DNA from: Streptomyces sp. NBC_01431
Lineage (GTDB): Bacteria > Actinomycetota > Actinomycetes > Streptomycetales > Streptomycetaceae
Reading direction: 5' to 3'
Assembly (NCBI RefSeq): GCF_036231355.1
Contig: NZ_CP109496.1
Coordinates: forward strand, 496,001 to 560,000
DNA length: 64,000 nt
Part shown: positions 50,727 to 60,169 of the stretch, in pieces
Position numbering within the stretch: position 1 is the first letter of the stretch
How the letters are laid out: every line of letters starts with the position of its first letter
The notes under the pieces: generated by a model
The model's input: the letters and a program-made list of their open reading frames with translations, nothing else
What the model was told of the DNA's origin: nothing
Database searches by the model: none
Made by a program: the position numbers and the translations under genes

Positions 50727-51617
50727 CTACGTGGAAACGCCGACGCCGTTCGCGTGCGGCGCCCGGTCGGCGCTCACCTGCCGGAGGAGCGCGAGGGCCT
50801 CCTCGGCAGGGGAACCAGCGGGGGTGGTGCACACGATGAGCGCCTGGTCCGGTGAACGGGCCACGGACAGCGTCTGCTGAGTCACCGTCACCGTGCCGAC
50901 GACGGGGTGGCGCAGCTCGTAGGAGACGGCGTCGCACGGCGCCACGCGGTGGTCGGCCCACATCGCGACGAACTCCGGGCTGTTCATGGTCAGTTCACCG
51001 ATCAGCGCGGCAAGGAGCGGGTCGTCCGGGTGCCTGCCGACGGCGATGCGCAGGTTGCCGACCACCGCGCGGGCCTTGCGCGTCCAGTTCGCGTACAGCT
51101 CCCGGCAGTGCGGGTCAAGGAACAGCATCCGGCTCATGTTCGGGCGTCGCCCCTGGTCGTCCGGGCCTGCTGGGTCCAGGTGGCCGGCCAGCAGGGCGTG
51201 CCCAAGGGCGTTCCAGGCCAGCACGTCGGTGCGGCGACCGAGCACGATCGCCGGGACGCCCTCGACGGCGCGGAGGAGGTCGCGGGTTTCGTCGGCGAGC
51301 TTCTCGGGTCGCGGGCGGCGCGGCCGGGGTGCGTGGCGGGCGGCACCGGCGAGCCGGTCGAGGTGCTCGCGCTCATGGACATCGAGCAGGAGAGCGCGGG
51401 CGATCGCGTCGAGCACCTCGGCAGAGGCCCCGCGGGACAGGCCCTGTTCCAGCCGTGCGTAGTACGAGACGCTGACGCCCGCCAGCTGGGCCAGTTCCTC
51501 GCGCCGGAGCCCGGCCACCCGTCTGCGGGGCCCGAGGTCGCGCAGGCCGACGTCCTCGGGTCGCAGGCGCGCGCGTCGGGCTTGGAGGAAGGCGCCGAGC
51601 GGTCCGGGTGCGTTCAT
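50727..51617 (-). CDS. XRE/MmyB-type transcriptional regulator
   Basis: 296 residues. HTH in RRRVAGLRREELAQLAGVSVSYYARLEQG, followed by the MmyB-like domain (FVAMWADHRVAP, LRHPVVGTVTVTQQTLSVARS, QALIVCTTPAGSPAEEALALL). Divergent from the MBL-fold/carboxylesterase operon; the intervening region has ACCC-N6-GGGT at 51654-51667, a candidate operator that resembles but does not match the one at 44329. Its ATG 51617 follows a GGGGTG. Confidence 0.9.
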   Translation of the reverse strand: MNAPGPLGAFLQARRARLRPEDVGLRDLGPRRRVAGLRREELAQLAGVSVSYYARLEQGLSRGASAEVLDAIARALLLDVHEREHLDRLAGAARHAPRPRRPRPEKLADETRDLLRAVEGVPAIVLGRRTDVLAWNALGHALLAGHLDPAGPDDQGRRPNMSRMLFLDPHCRELYANWTRKARAVVGNLRIAVGRHPDDPLLAALIGELTMNSPEFVAMWADHRVAPCDAVSYELRHPVVGTVTVTQQTLSVARSPDQALIVCTTPAGSPAEEALALLRQVSADRAPHANGVGVST

Positions 51618-51753
51618 CACCCCAGTATTCGGTGCGCCACCGGATCCCAGCCACACCCTGCGAGGGGTAGGACAACACGGGAGTGGCGCGAGCCCGTCCA
51701 CGTGCCCAGGCTCGGTCTCACGCACCACCCACCCCGGACTTGAGGACGGACAC

Positions 51754-52671
51754 ATGGATCACAACCCGGAGCAACTCACCCTGGGCGACGTCAGCGTCAC
51801 CCGCATCAAAGAGTTCTACGGCTCGGTCGAAATGCCCCCTGGCCAGTTCTTTCCCGACAGCCAGGACAGCATGTGGGACAAGCACCGCGACTGGCTGGCC
51901 CCCGACTTCTGGAACCCGAAGACGAACGAGTGTCATACAGCGATCCAGTCCTGGCTGCTGCACAGCGAGGGACGCACCATCCTCGTCGACACCGGTGTCG
52001 GCAACCACAAGGACCGGCCCTACGCACCGTTGTGGAGCCGCCTGGATACCAACTACCTCGCCAACCTGGCCGCCGCCGGGCTGCGCCCCGAGGACATCGA
52101 CATCGTGGTCAACACCCATCTGCACATCGATCACGTCGGCTGGAACACCCGCCTCGACGGCCGCGATTGGGTGCCGACCTTCCCCAACGCCACGTACCTG
52201 ATCAACCGGCGGGACTTCGACTTCTGGGACCCGGCCAACGAGAACAAGTCCGTACTGGGCCGCGGGAACCAGAACGTCTTCGAGGACAGCGTCACGCCGG
52301 TCCACCAGGCAGGGCTCACCCACCTGTGGGAGGAGACGTACCGGATCGACAAGAATCTGCGTCTCGATCTCGCTCCCGGGCACACTCCCGGCTCGTCCGT
52401 ACTCACCCTGCGATCCCGCGGCGATCAGGCGTTGTTCGTCGGGGACCTGGTGCACACCGCGCTGCAAATCGCCGAGCCCGAGACCAACTCCTGCTTCTGC
52501 GAGGACCCGGCACAGGCCCGCGTCACGCGGTACGAACTGCTCGGCCGCGCCGCCGAGAACAACGCGCTCGTCTTCCCTGCGCACTTCGGCGGCCAAGGCG
52601 CCGCGGAGGTCGCTCGCAGCGGGTCGAAGTTCGCGATCAAGGAGTGGGCGGCCTTCTCCCCCATCTCCTGA
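51754..52671 (+). CDS. Metallo-beta-lactamase-fold hydrolase
   Basis: 305 residues. Zn motif THLHIDHVGW (His122, His124, Asp126, His127), then LAPGHTPGSSVL and GDLVHTALQI. This variant resembles quorum-quenching N-acyl-homoserine lactonases and related ester/lactone hydrolases more than beta-lactamases. GAGGACGGACAC before ATG 51754. Followed 29 bases later by a carboxylesterase. Divergent from the MmyB-type regulator at 50727. Confidence 0.88.
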   Translation: MDHNPEQLTLGDVSVTRIKEFYGSVEMPPGQFFPDSQDSMWDKHRDWLAPDFWNPKTNECHTAIQSWLLHSEGRTILVDTGVGNHKDRPYAPLWSRLDTNYLANLAAAGLRPEDIDIVVNTHLHIDHVGWNTRLDGRDWVPTFPNATYLINRRDFDFWDPANENKSVLGRGNQNVFEDSVTPVHQAGLTHLWEETYRIDKNLRLDLAPGHTPGSSVLTLRSRGDQALFVGDLVHTALQIAEPETNSCFCEDPAQARVTRYELLGRAAENNALVFPAHFGGQGAAEVARSGSKFAIKEWAAFSPIS

Positions 52672-52700
52672 TGTCCCCTTCCAGAGAGGAAGAGTGTCCC

Positions 52701-54155
52701 ATGGCTCAACAAGCAGACCCGGTGGTCGAAACACCCGCGGGCGCTGTGCGCGGCGTCCGTGACGGATCCGGGGAGCGCTACCGCGCCCTGCCCTACGCGG
52801 CGGCACCGACCGGCGCCGGCCGTTTCGCCCCGCCCGCGCCGCACCCGGGCTGGTCCGGTGTCCGCGACGGCACTCAGCCCTCGCCCACGGCTCCCCAACC
52901 GGTCCGCGACTTCGGCCGACTCGACATGACACCCTACTTCGGGCCGGGCTGGGTGCGCGGTGAGGAGTATCTGACCGTCGATGTCCACACGCCTTCCGCC
53001 GACGGCGGCAGACGCCCCGTCATGGTCTTCGTGCACGGCGGCGGGTTCGTCACCGGATCGAACCGCGCCGCGCTCTACGACGGCGGCGCGTTCGCCCGGG
53101 ACGAGGTCGTTCTGGTGACGGTGAACTACCGTCTCGGCATCCCCGGGTTCCTCGATCTGGCCGGTGCTCCGGCCAACCGCGGGCTGCTCGACGTGCTCGC
53201 CGCCCTGCGCTGGGTACAGGACACGATCGCGGCATTCGGCGGCGACCCCGACAACGTCACGGTCTTCGGCCAGTCCGCCGGTGGCACGCTCACGGGCGCG
53301 CTGCTCGCGACCCCGGCGGCAGGGGGCCTGTTCCGCCGGGCGATCGTCCAGAGCGGCAACGGCACCGGCGCGTTCACCCCCGAGCAGGCGCAGCGGGTCA
53401 CCGCCGCGGCGGCGGCCGCACTGGGCGTCGAGCCGACCGCTGAGGCGTTCGCCCCGATCCCGGACGAGCGCTTCCTGGCGGCCCTGCCCGCGTTGGCCGG
53501 CCTCGACCTCCGCACCAGGACTACAACGGACCCGCTGGCCGGGCTCAGCCCGTTCAGCCTGGTCCTGCCGGTCCAGCCCGCCGAGGCTCTCGCCGACGGC
53601 CCGGCCGGCGACGTCGACCTGCTCATCGGCACCAACACCGAGGAGGCGCACCTCTACCTCGTACCGCGGGGCGACTTGGAATCCACGACGGAAGCCGACG
53701 TGCTCAGCGTCGCCGCCCGGATCCATGCGGACCCGGAAGCCGCCGTCGCCGCGCACCGCACGGCACGGCCGGGCGCGACACCGGGCGAGCTGCGCTCCGC
53801 TGTGCTCGGGCAGGCCCTGTTCGGGGCCGGTACGACGCGCATGGCGCAGGCCCACGCGCGGATCTCGGGCGGCCGCACCCATCTCTACTCCTTCGGGTAC
53901 CGTTCGACGGCCCTGGGCGGGCGACTCGGCGCTGCCCACACCGTCGAGCTGCCCTTCGTGTTCGACATCGCCGACAACCCCCTGCTGCACGGGGACACCC
54001 GCCTACTCGGCCCCGACCCCACCCCGTCAGGACTCGCGGCCCAAATACATGGCGCGTGGGTCGCGTTCGCCGGCACCGGCAGTCCGGGCTGGGCTCCCTA
54101 CGACCCGCAGCGCCCCAGGGCAAAGATCCTCGGCAGCCGTCGTCCGGAAGGATGA
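52701..54155 (+). CDS. Type B carboxylesterase
   Basis: 484 residues. GRxFPAG-like start (GERYRALPYAAAPTGAGRF), HGGGF oxyanion loop (112-116), nucleophile Ser192 in GQSAGG, and catalytic His near AAHTVELPFVFD. Long enough for the family. AGAGAGGAAGAG lies before ATG 52701. Adjacent to the MBL-fold hydrolase, so an ester or lactone substrate shared by both is plausible. Overlaps a small downstream frame by ATGA. Confidence 0.88.
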   Translation: MAQQADPVVETPAGAVRGVRDGSGERYRALPYAAAPTGAGRFAPPAPHPGWSGVRDGTQPSPTAPQPVRDFGRLDMTPYFGPGWVRGEEYLTVDVHTPSADGGRRPVMVFVHGGGFVTGSNRAALYDGGAFARDEVVLVTVNYRLGIPGFLDLAGAPANRGLLDVLAALRWVQDTIAAFGGDPDNVTVFGQSAGGTLTGALLATPAAGGLFRRAIVQSGNGTGAFTPEQAQRVTAAAAAALGVEPTAEAFAPIPDERFLAALPALAGLDLRTRTTTDPLAGLSPFSLVLPVQPAEALADGPAGDVDLLIGTNTEEAHLYLVPRGDLESTTEADVLSVAARIHADPEAAVAAHRTARPGATPGELRSAVLGQALFGAGTTRMAQAHARISGGRTHLYSFGYRSTALGGRLGAAHTVELPFVFDIADNPLLHGDTRLLGPDPTPSGLAAQIHGAWVAFAGTGSPGWAPYDPQRPRAKILGSRRPEG

Positions 54156-54322
54156 GGGGCGCCGAACGAGTCTCCCGGCGCTCCAGCGTGTGGGGCGCCG
54201 CGCTGCCGGACCGGGCGGAGGGCGTCGCCGACCTGGAGAGGCGGCTCAACCAGTGGGAGGCGGACCGCACCCCGTTCAGCCTGGTCCGGGGTGAGTCACA
54301 GGGGGCGGTGGCACCGCTCTAG
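54152..54322 (+). CDS. 56-residue hypothetical, coupled to the esterase
   Basis: ATG 54152 overlaps the carboxylesterase stop (ATGA). The frame reads MRGAERVSRRSSVWGAALPD then LERRLNQWEADRTPF and ends at 54322, converging on the racemase gene with a 4-base overlap (54319). No domain. Coupling supports expression but it could be fortuitous. Confidence 0.3.
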   Translation: MRGAERVSRRSSVWGAALPDRAEGVADLERRLNQWEADRTPFSLVRGESQGAVAPL

Positions 54323-55431
54323 AGGGCGATCCACTCACGTGATGTGGTCACCCGGTCGAGGACGTCCGGGAGGGGCTCGATGCCCAGACCGGGGCCGGTG
54401 GGGACCTCCAGGTGTCCGTCCTTGAGGAGGAACGGCTCGGTGATGTCGGTGGCGAAGTAGCGGTGTGAGCCCGAGGTGTCGCCGGGGAGTGTGAAGCCGG
54501 GCAGGGCGGCCAGAGCGAGGTTCGCGGCGCGTCCGATGCCGGTTTCGAGCATGCCACCGCACCACACCGGTATGCCGTGGGCACGGGCGAGATCGTGGAT
54601 GCGCCGGGCTTCCAGGTAGCCGCCCACCCTGGCCGGCTTGATGTTGATGATGGAGCAGGCGCCGAGGGAGATGGCAGCCGCGGCGTGGGCGGCGGATTCG
54701 ATGGACTCGTCCAGGCAGATGGGGGTCCGCAGGAGTTTGGCGAGCTGGGCGTGCTGGACCATGTCGTCGTTGGCGAGGGGCTGTTCGATCAGCAGGAGGC
54801 CGAAGGCGTCGAGACGGGCGAGGTGTTGGGCGTCGACGAGGGTGTACGCGGCGTTGGCGTCGACTTGCAGGAGCAGGTCGTCACCGAAGCGCTCCCGCAC
54901 GGCGCGGACGGGATCGACGTCCCAGCCGGGTTCGATCTTCAGCTTGATGCGGGCGTAGCCCTCGGCGACGTACTGCCCGACGGCGTCCAGGAGTTGGGGG
55001 ATGGAGTCCATGATGCCTACGGAGACGCCGCACGGTACGCGGTCCCGTGCGGCACCGAGATACGTACCGAACGACTCGCCCGTGATGCGGAGTTGTGCGT
55101 CAAGGACCGCGGTCTCCAGTGCGGACTTCGCCATGTGGTGTCCGGTGAAGGGCTCCAGCGCGCGGCCCACGGCGGCCGCGTCCACGCCGTCCTTGGGCAG
55201 AGCGGGGATCAGGAACTTGCTCAGGACGTTCTGCGCGCCGTCGACGTATTCGCTGCAGTAGCGGGGCTCGGACATCGCGGCACACTCGGCCCAGCCCTCT
55301 CCCTCGGTCGTGACGACGCGGACGAGGAGGACGTCGCGGCTGGTCTCGACGCCGAAGGAGGTACGGAACGGGGAGACGAGCGGCATGGCTATCCGGCGCA
55401 GTTCGATGCCGTCGATCTTCACTTTGGTCAT
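54319..55431 (-). CDS. N-acylamino acid racemase / OSBS-like enolase
   Basis: 370 residues. Enolase-superfamily: KLKIE (Lys163, Lys165), DANAAYT (Asp191), EQPLA (Glu216), DESIES (Asp241), KPARVGG (Lys265), GGMLETGIG. The two Lys flank the substrate and the three acids bind Mg; this is the MLE/OSBS arrangement of N-succinylamino acid racemases. Menaquinone OSBS would normally sit in a men cluster, which is absent; the GNAT and M20 neighbours point to racemisation of N-acyl amino acids. Overlaps the GNAT gene by ATGA at 55428. Confidence 0.9.
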   Translation of the reverse strand: MTKVKIDGIELRRIAMPLVSPFRTSFGVETSRDVLLVRVVTTEGEGWAECAAMSEPRYCSEYVDGAQNVLSKFLIPALPKDGVDAAAVGRALEPFTGHHMAKSALETAVLDAQLRITGESFGTYLGAARDRVPCGVSVGIMDSIPQLLDAVGQYVAEGYARIKLKIEPGWDVDPVRAVRERFGDDLLLQVDANAAYTLVDAQHLARLDAFGLLLIEQPLANDDMVQHAQLAKLLRTPICLDESIESAAHAAAAISLGACSIINIKPARVGGYLEARRIHDLARAHGIPVWCGGMLETGIGRAANLALAALPGFTLPGDTSGSHRYFATDITEPFLLKDGHLEVPTGPGLGIEPLPDVLDRVTTSREWIAL

Positions 55432-56222
55432 TGGTCGCTCCCGGTGGGCAGGTGTGCGGAGGTGCGGTGGACGAGGTAGCTGCGCCGGTCGTGGAAGCCG
55501 ATGACGCGGGCGCCGCCGTCGAGCAGTTCGCCGAGGGTGTGCCGTACGGCCAGCCTCCAGGCATGTGCGGCGGCGGGATCGGTGCGGCGTAGGGCCTCGA
55601 TGTCGTCCGGTACGTCGATGAGGATGAACTCCGCCTCCGTCGTGCCGAGTTCGGGGTGACCGTCGAGGTTGCGGACTGCGTGTGCCGCGCCGTCGGGCAG
55701 CGGGGCACCGGCGTGGGCGGTGTCAGGTGGGGCGGCCAGGTCCCAGGCGGCCAGGATCCGGTCGGATTCGTCGCCACCGTTGATGGCGTCGTCCATGGCG
55801 CCGTAGAAGGACCGCAGATACTCCTCGGGGCGGGCGCCGAGTTTGGTGAGGTTGAAGTGGGCGTTGCGGCGGATGAGGGGGTCGTAGGTCCAGGTGATGC
55901 GCTTCAGGCCGCGTTCCAGGGCCCATTGGCGCTGGTGCAGTTTGAGGGCCAGGCCGATCCCGCGGCCCGGGAGGGCACCGGTGATGTGGGAGTGGAGTGT
56001 TGTTCCGGCGGGTTCGCCGTAGAACGCGACGGATGCCCCGGTCAGCCGGCCGTCCTCGTCGTAGGCTCCGGCGACGTAGTTCCCGGCGTGGGCCAGGGCA
56101 CGCATGATCTCCGCCGAGATCGGGGCCTTGTCCGGGTGGGTGCCCCAGATGTCGGCGTAGAGGCGGCGGGCGGTGTCGAACTCGTCCATGGAGTGGAGTT
56201 CGCGGATGTCGGGGCGGTTCAC
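55428..56222 (-). CDS. GNAT acyltransferase
   Basis: 264 residues. GTG 56222 overlaps the M20 stop (GTGA). Contains YVAGAYDEDGRLTGASVAF, HSHITGALPGRGIGLALK (the R/Q-x-x-G-x-G/A acyl-CoA loop) and RKNRRITWTYDP-like catalytic strand (LKRITWTYDPL). In the operon with racemase and M20 enzyme it probably N-succinylates or N-acetylates D-amino acids. Middle gene of three. Confidence 0.85.
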   Translation of the reverse strand: MNRPDIRELHSMDEFDTARRLYADIWGTHPDKAPISAEIMRALAHAGNYVAGAYDEDGRLTGASVAFYGEPAGTTLHSHITGALPGRGIGLALKLHQRQWALERGLKRITWTYDPLIRRNAHFNLTKLGARPEEYLRSFYGAMDDAINGGDESDRILAAWDLAAPPDTAHAGAPLPDGAAHAVRNLDGHPELGTTEAEFILIDVPDDIEALRRTDPAAAHAWRLAVRHTLGELLDGGARVIGFHDRRSYLVHRTSAHLPTGSDQ

Positions 56223-57349
56223 AGCATGGCTCCGACGAGGTGGGCCAACAGCTGGGCGCGGGGCCCCATGGTGGCGGTCACGACGTGCTCGTGGTCGGCG
56301 TGGGCTCCGTCGCCGACGGCGCCGAGGCCGTCGAGGGTGGGGCAGCCGACCCCTGCCGTGTAGTTGCCGTCGGACGCTCCCCCGACGGCTGCTTGTCGCA
56401 GTGGGCCGAGTCCGAGTCCGGTGGCCACATCGCAGGCCAGCGCGAACAGTTGGCGGGAGGCGCCGGCGTCCAGGGGCGGGCGGTTGGGGCCGCCGCCGAT
56501 GTGCAGGCGCGCTTCGGGGTGACGCGGGGTGAGGGCGGTGATGAGGTCGTCGACGGCTTGCTGGGCCGCGGGCGTGGCGACGCGGGCGTCGATACTCAGC
56601 TCGGCGCGGGCCGGGACGGTGTTGGTGGTGGTTCCCGCCGACATGACCGTCGGGGTGATGGTGGTGCCCGGTCCGGTGCGCGTGGTGACGGTGTCGGTGA
56701 TGTGCTGGAGAGCCAGGAGATGGTGGGCCAGTTCGGTGGCGGCGTTGATGCCGTTCTCCGGTTCCAGGCCCGCGTGGGCGGCGCGTCCGAGGACTGTGAG
56801 GTCGTAGTTCGAGACCCCCTTGCGGCTGGTCTTGAGCGCGCCTCCGGTCGCCGAGGGTTCGAGGACGAGCGTGGCCCGGCAGGCTCGCGCCGTGTCCTCG
56901 ATCAGTGCGCGAGAGGTGTCCGAGCCGACCTCTTCGTCGCCGGTGACCAGAACGCACAAGCCCTCAAGGGAAGGCAGCGTGGCCAGGGCGTGGAACATCT
57001 GGACCAGGCCGGCCTTCATGTCGAAGACGCCGGGGCCACGGGCGATGCCCTGCTGGACGGAGAAGGGGTGGGTCTTGAGGGTGCCAACGGGCCAGACGGT
57101 GTCGTGGTGGCCGAGGAGCAGGATGCGCGGGGTTCCGAAGGTCCACCGCACATGGGTCACGCCGCCGATCGTGACCGTCTCGGACCGGGCGCCGAGCAGG
57201 CGGCTGCCTTGTTCGGCGACGACCTCGGCGCTGGCCGCGACGGCCGCGTGATCGGCGGAGTAGGACTCGCAGGACACCAGCTCTTCGAGGTCGGCGAGCA
57301 TGGGGTCGAGAGGCGGCGGGGCGGTCTTGGACACGTGAAGGGCCTGCAC
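56219..57349 (-). CDS. M20-family deacylase (CPG2-like)
   Basis: 376 residues. GTG 57349 with GGAGGA upstream; an upstream ATG 57424 lacks one. Metal site GHHDTVWP (His81, Asp83), Asp110 in FDMKAG, catalytic Glu139 and zinc Glu140 in TGDEEVGS, with HADHEHV late. Dimerisation domain present (KGVSNYDLTVLGRAAHAG). Family includes carboxypeptidase G2 and N-acyl amino acid deacylases. First gene; its stop overlaps the GNAT start. Confidence 0.9.
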   Translation of the reverse strand: MQALHVSKTAPPPLDPMLADLEELVSCESYSADHAAVAASAEVVAEQGSRLLGARSETVTIGGVTHVRWTFGTPRILLLGHHDTVWPVGTLKTHPFSVQQGIARGPGVFDMKAGLVQMFHALATLPSLEGLCVLVTGDEEVGSDTSRALIEDTARACRATLVLEPSATGGALKTSRKGVSNYDLTVLGRAAHAGLEPENGINAATELAHHLLALQHITDTVTTRTGPGTTITPTVMSAGTTTNTVPARAELSIDARVATPAAQQAVDDLITALTPRHPEARLHIGGGPNRPPLDAGASRQLFALACDVATGLGLGPLRQAAVGGASDGNYTAGVGCPTLDGLGAVGDGAHADHEHVVTATMGPRAQLLAHLVGAML

Positions 57350-57513
57350 GGGTGTCTCCTCCAGGGGGTGGGATGAGACCCACGCTAGGCAGCCTGCGGG
57401 AGGCGGAATTGGTACGTGGATCACAACGTCGGGGGTGTCTTCGTACCGGGAAACGAAGGGAAGTTGGGTGTGCTGCCCGACGGCCGGCGCGAGGGTCGCC
57501 GGGCGGGCCCGGC

Positions 57514-57850
57514 TCAGCCCAAGTGCGCGCTCATCAAACGCTTCAGGTTGCCGCCGGGGACCTTGCGGATGGCGTCGTGGTCGAGCCCGCGGTCGAGGAG
57601 CGCGGCAGTGAGCAGCGGCATTCCGGCGAGGCCTTCCATGCCGGGGAAGTCGAAGGGGGCTGGCGTCCGGGGATGGTGACCAGCGGCAGGGCGCGGTCGG
57701 TGTCCATGTCGGGGGTCGAGCCGATCAGGGCGCGGGTGTAGGGGTGGCGGGCGGGTCGCAGGGCGCCGGCGGGGAGTTCCTCCACGATGCGCCCGGCGTA
57801 CATGACGGCGACGCGGTCGCACAGTTCGCTGATGACGGCGATTCTGGTGA
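57514..57850 (-). pseudogene. Fused remnants: OppD-type ATPase C-terminus and M19 dipeptidase C-terminus
   Basis: Minus strand from 57850: VISELCDRVAVMYAGRIVEE and HPYTRALIGSTPD, the end of an oligopeptide ABC ATPase, after which a frame change near 57670 gives APFDFPGMEGLAGMPLLTA and DHDAIRKVPGGNLKRLMSAHLG, the end of a membrane dipeptidase (M19). Both have lost their catalytic parts. Deletion between two genes seems to have joined them. Confidence 0.6.
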
Positions 57851-58402
57851 TCATCGATGTGCAGAGCGAGTTCTACCCGCGGCGCCGGCTCGACGTGGAC
57901 CGCCTGCGCTTCGACGAGATGGTGCGGCGCATCGCCTGGATCACCTCGGTGGCCGACAGACTGCGGATCCCCGGTCGTGGTCACCGAGGAGGACCCCGAC
58001 GGCAGCGGGCACACCGTCCCGCAGATCCGGGACGCGCTGCCGGCCGGTGCCATGACCCTGCCGAAGAACGCGTTCGCCGTCTGGGACAACCCCGACATCG
58101 CCGCTGCCCTGGAGGCCACGCAGCGCTCCACGATGGTGCTGGTCGGCATCGAGACGGACATCTGCGTGGCCCACTCCGCGATCCAGCTGCACCACGCGGG
58201 TAAGCGCGTCGTCGTCATCGACGATGCCACCTACTCACCTGGCCCCGCCCATGAGCGCGGGCTGCGGCGCCTGTCCGGCCGGGGCGTCGAGACGCTCTCC
58301 ACCAAGGAACTGTTCTACGACTGGGTCCGCACCATCGAGCAGGCCAACGCCTTCCACGACACCCACGCCGGCCTCGCCGTACCGCCGGGGGTCCGACTCT
58401 GA
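57832..58402 (+). pseudogene. Isochorismatase-family hydrolase, frameshifted
   Basis: ATG 57832 gives MTAILVIIDVQSEFYP (catalytic Asp) through VADRLRIP, then one extra base near 57968 shifts frame; the other frame continues VVVTEEDPDGSGHTVPQIRD, GIETDICVAHSAIQL (catalytic Cys region), ending at 58402. Removing one C in ATCCCCGG restores one protein of about 190 residues. The 5' end overlaps the OppD remnant on the other strand. Could be a sequencing error. Confidence 0.7.
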
Positions 58403-58424
58403 ACCGAGACCGCGGACGGCACGC

Positions 58425-60092
58425 TCACGAGGCGGTACCGCGGCCCCCGTGGGTGGGCTCCGCGCCGGTGTCGTACAGGCCCATCAGCCGCAGTTCCAGC
58501 ATCGCGGCGAAGCGTACGGACGGATCCCGCAGGTCGATCCGACCCACCTCGGCGACCCGGCGGATCCGGTAGCGGAAGGTGTTGTGGTGGACGAACACAC
58601 TGGCCGCAGCGGGGAGTACGTCGCCGAACGCGTCCAGCCACGCCCGCAGCGTCTCCACCAGATGAGCGTTGTGCCGGCGGTCGTACTCCACCAACCGGGC
58701 GATCGGGCCGGACAGTTCATCGCGGTGGGCGACCGCGAGGTCCTGCATCTCCAGCAGCAGCGCGTCGATGTGCACGTCGTTGATCGCGGCGACTCGCCGC
58801 GCTCCGCCGCCGTGCGACAGCACGCGTAGCGCCCGGTCGGCGTTGGCCCGCGACCGTGCGAGTGCCGCGGGTTCCAGGGCCACCGAGCCGATCCCGATGA
58901 CGGCTCCCATCCGCTCTCCGGTGCGTTGCAGGAAACTCGCCGCCACCTGCACGGCCCGCTCCCGCGCGGCCGCCGAGACGTCCTGGACCGGCAAGAGGGC
59001 GTAGGCCACGTCGCCCAGGAGCGCCACCGCCGACCTTGGCTGCACCGCCGCCATGTGCACGGCCAGCGCGCTGGAGAGCCGCTGGCGCTCGGCGGTGAGC
59101 TGGGCGTGATCGGTGTCGGCTGCGGGTTCGAGACCCATCGCCAGGACGAGAAGCGGGTCGTCTGCGAGGCCGAGGCGTCCCAGCGACTCGATCGCCGCGG
59201 AACCGCCCTCCAGCGCGCTGGTCACCAAGTCGGCCCGTAGCCGGTTCTCGGCATCCGTGCCCGCGCGAAAGCGCAGCATGTGCAGGGCGACCAGCTTGGC
59301 CGCCTCCCGGAACGCTTCTTCGCGCTCCGGGGTCAGCGGCTTGCGCAGCGCCGCCCACACCGACCCCAGGATCTCGTCGCCGGCCCGCACGGCGATCGCC
59401 ACTCGGGGCAGCGCGACCTCGTCCCCCAGGGTGGGCGGCGAGATGTGGACCGGCTGGTCGCTGCGGTAGAGCTCCTTGAAGACGCCTTGCTCCTCGTGGA
59501 GACGCAGGTAGCGCTCGGGCACCCGCCGGGCCAGGATGCTGGCCACCCGCGGCGGGTCCGCTTCGTCCTGGCGGCCGGAGAAGGCAAGGATCCGGGAGCG
59601 GCGGTCCTCGATGGTGATCGGAGCGTCAAGGAGGGTCGCGATCGCGTTCGCCAGCGCGAACAGGTCGCCGGACGGCACACCACCCAGGGTCTGTCCCCCG
59701 CTCTCCCCCACGTCGCCCTCGGCGAGCAGGGTGCGCAGCATCGCTGCCAGCTGTGCCCAGGACGCCCCCGGGGTGAGAGCCAGGAGGGCAATCCCGGTGT
59801 GTGCGGCCACGGCTTCCAGTGCGCCGCATTGCTCGACGGGGCCGCGTACGACCAGTGCGGCCGCACCCGCTTCGGCGAGCTCACACAGGAGCCGCGATAT
59901 CTGCTCCGTACCGTGGACGCTGACCCCGAGCACAATGGCCCGCTCCGGGTAGTGCTGCTCGTCGTGCGGATCGTGAATGCCGACGCCGCCGAGCTCCGGC
60001 GCGGCCGCGGGATCTCCGTGCACCAGGTCCAGCAGGGTGGGGCCGAGGTCTTCGAGTACCCGGCTCAGACCGCGGGCGGGGTTCGTCGACAT
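58425..60092 (-). CDS. PucR-family transcriptional regulator
   Basis: About 555 residues. A GAF-like/ligand region fills the N-terminal half (LFALANAIATLLDAPITIEDRRSRILAFS is characteristic). A GGDEF-related middle follows and the C-terminal PucR HTH is ETLRAWLDAFGDVLPAAASVFVHHNTFRYRIRRVAEV. ATG 60092 is preferred since GGAG abuts the ATG at 60104; both possible. Members respond to purine intermediates, proline, GABA or other nutrients. Convergent with the isochorismatase remnant; may control the 54319-57349 operon. Confidence 0.88.
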   Translation of the reverse strand: MSTNPARGLSRVLEDLGPTLLDLVHGDPAAAPELGGVGIHDPHDEQHYPERAIVLGVSVHGTEQISRLLCELAEAGAAALVVRGPVEQCGALEAVAAHTGIALLALTPGASWAQLAAMLRTLLAEGDVGESGGQTLGGVPSGDLFALANAIATLLDAPITIEDRRSRILAFSGRQDEADPPRVASILARRVPERYLRLHEEQGVFKELYRSDQPVHISPPTLGDEVALPRVAIAVRAGDEILGSVWAALRKPLTPEREEAFREAAKLVALHMLRFRAGTDAENRLRADLVTSALEGGSAAIESLGRLGLADDPLLVLAMGLEPAADTDHAQLTAERQRLSSALAVHMAAVQPRSAVALLGDVAYALLPVQDVSAAARERAVQVAASFLQRTGERMGAVIGIGSVALEPAALARSRANADRALRVLSHGGGARRVAAINDVHIDALLLEMQDLAVAHRDELSGPIARLVEYDRRHNAHLVETLRAWLDAFGDVLPAAASVFVHHNTFRYRIRRVAEVGRIDLRDPSVRFAAMLELRLMGLYDTGAEPTHGGRGTAS

Positions 60093-60169
60093 GCGCCTGA
60101 TCATCTCCGCAGGTTAGGGCCGGTGCGGCCCTGCGCGGTCGTGGGTGGGAACGAGATTACGTGACCGTT

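Noticed and set aside
51654..51667. Same operator as at 44329
   Set aside because: ACCC-N6-GGGT has inverted half-site order and a 6-base spacer, so it is not the same motif; noted only as a candidate.
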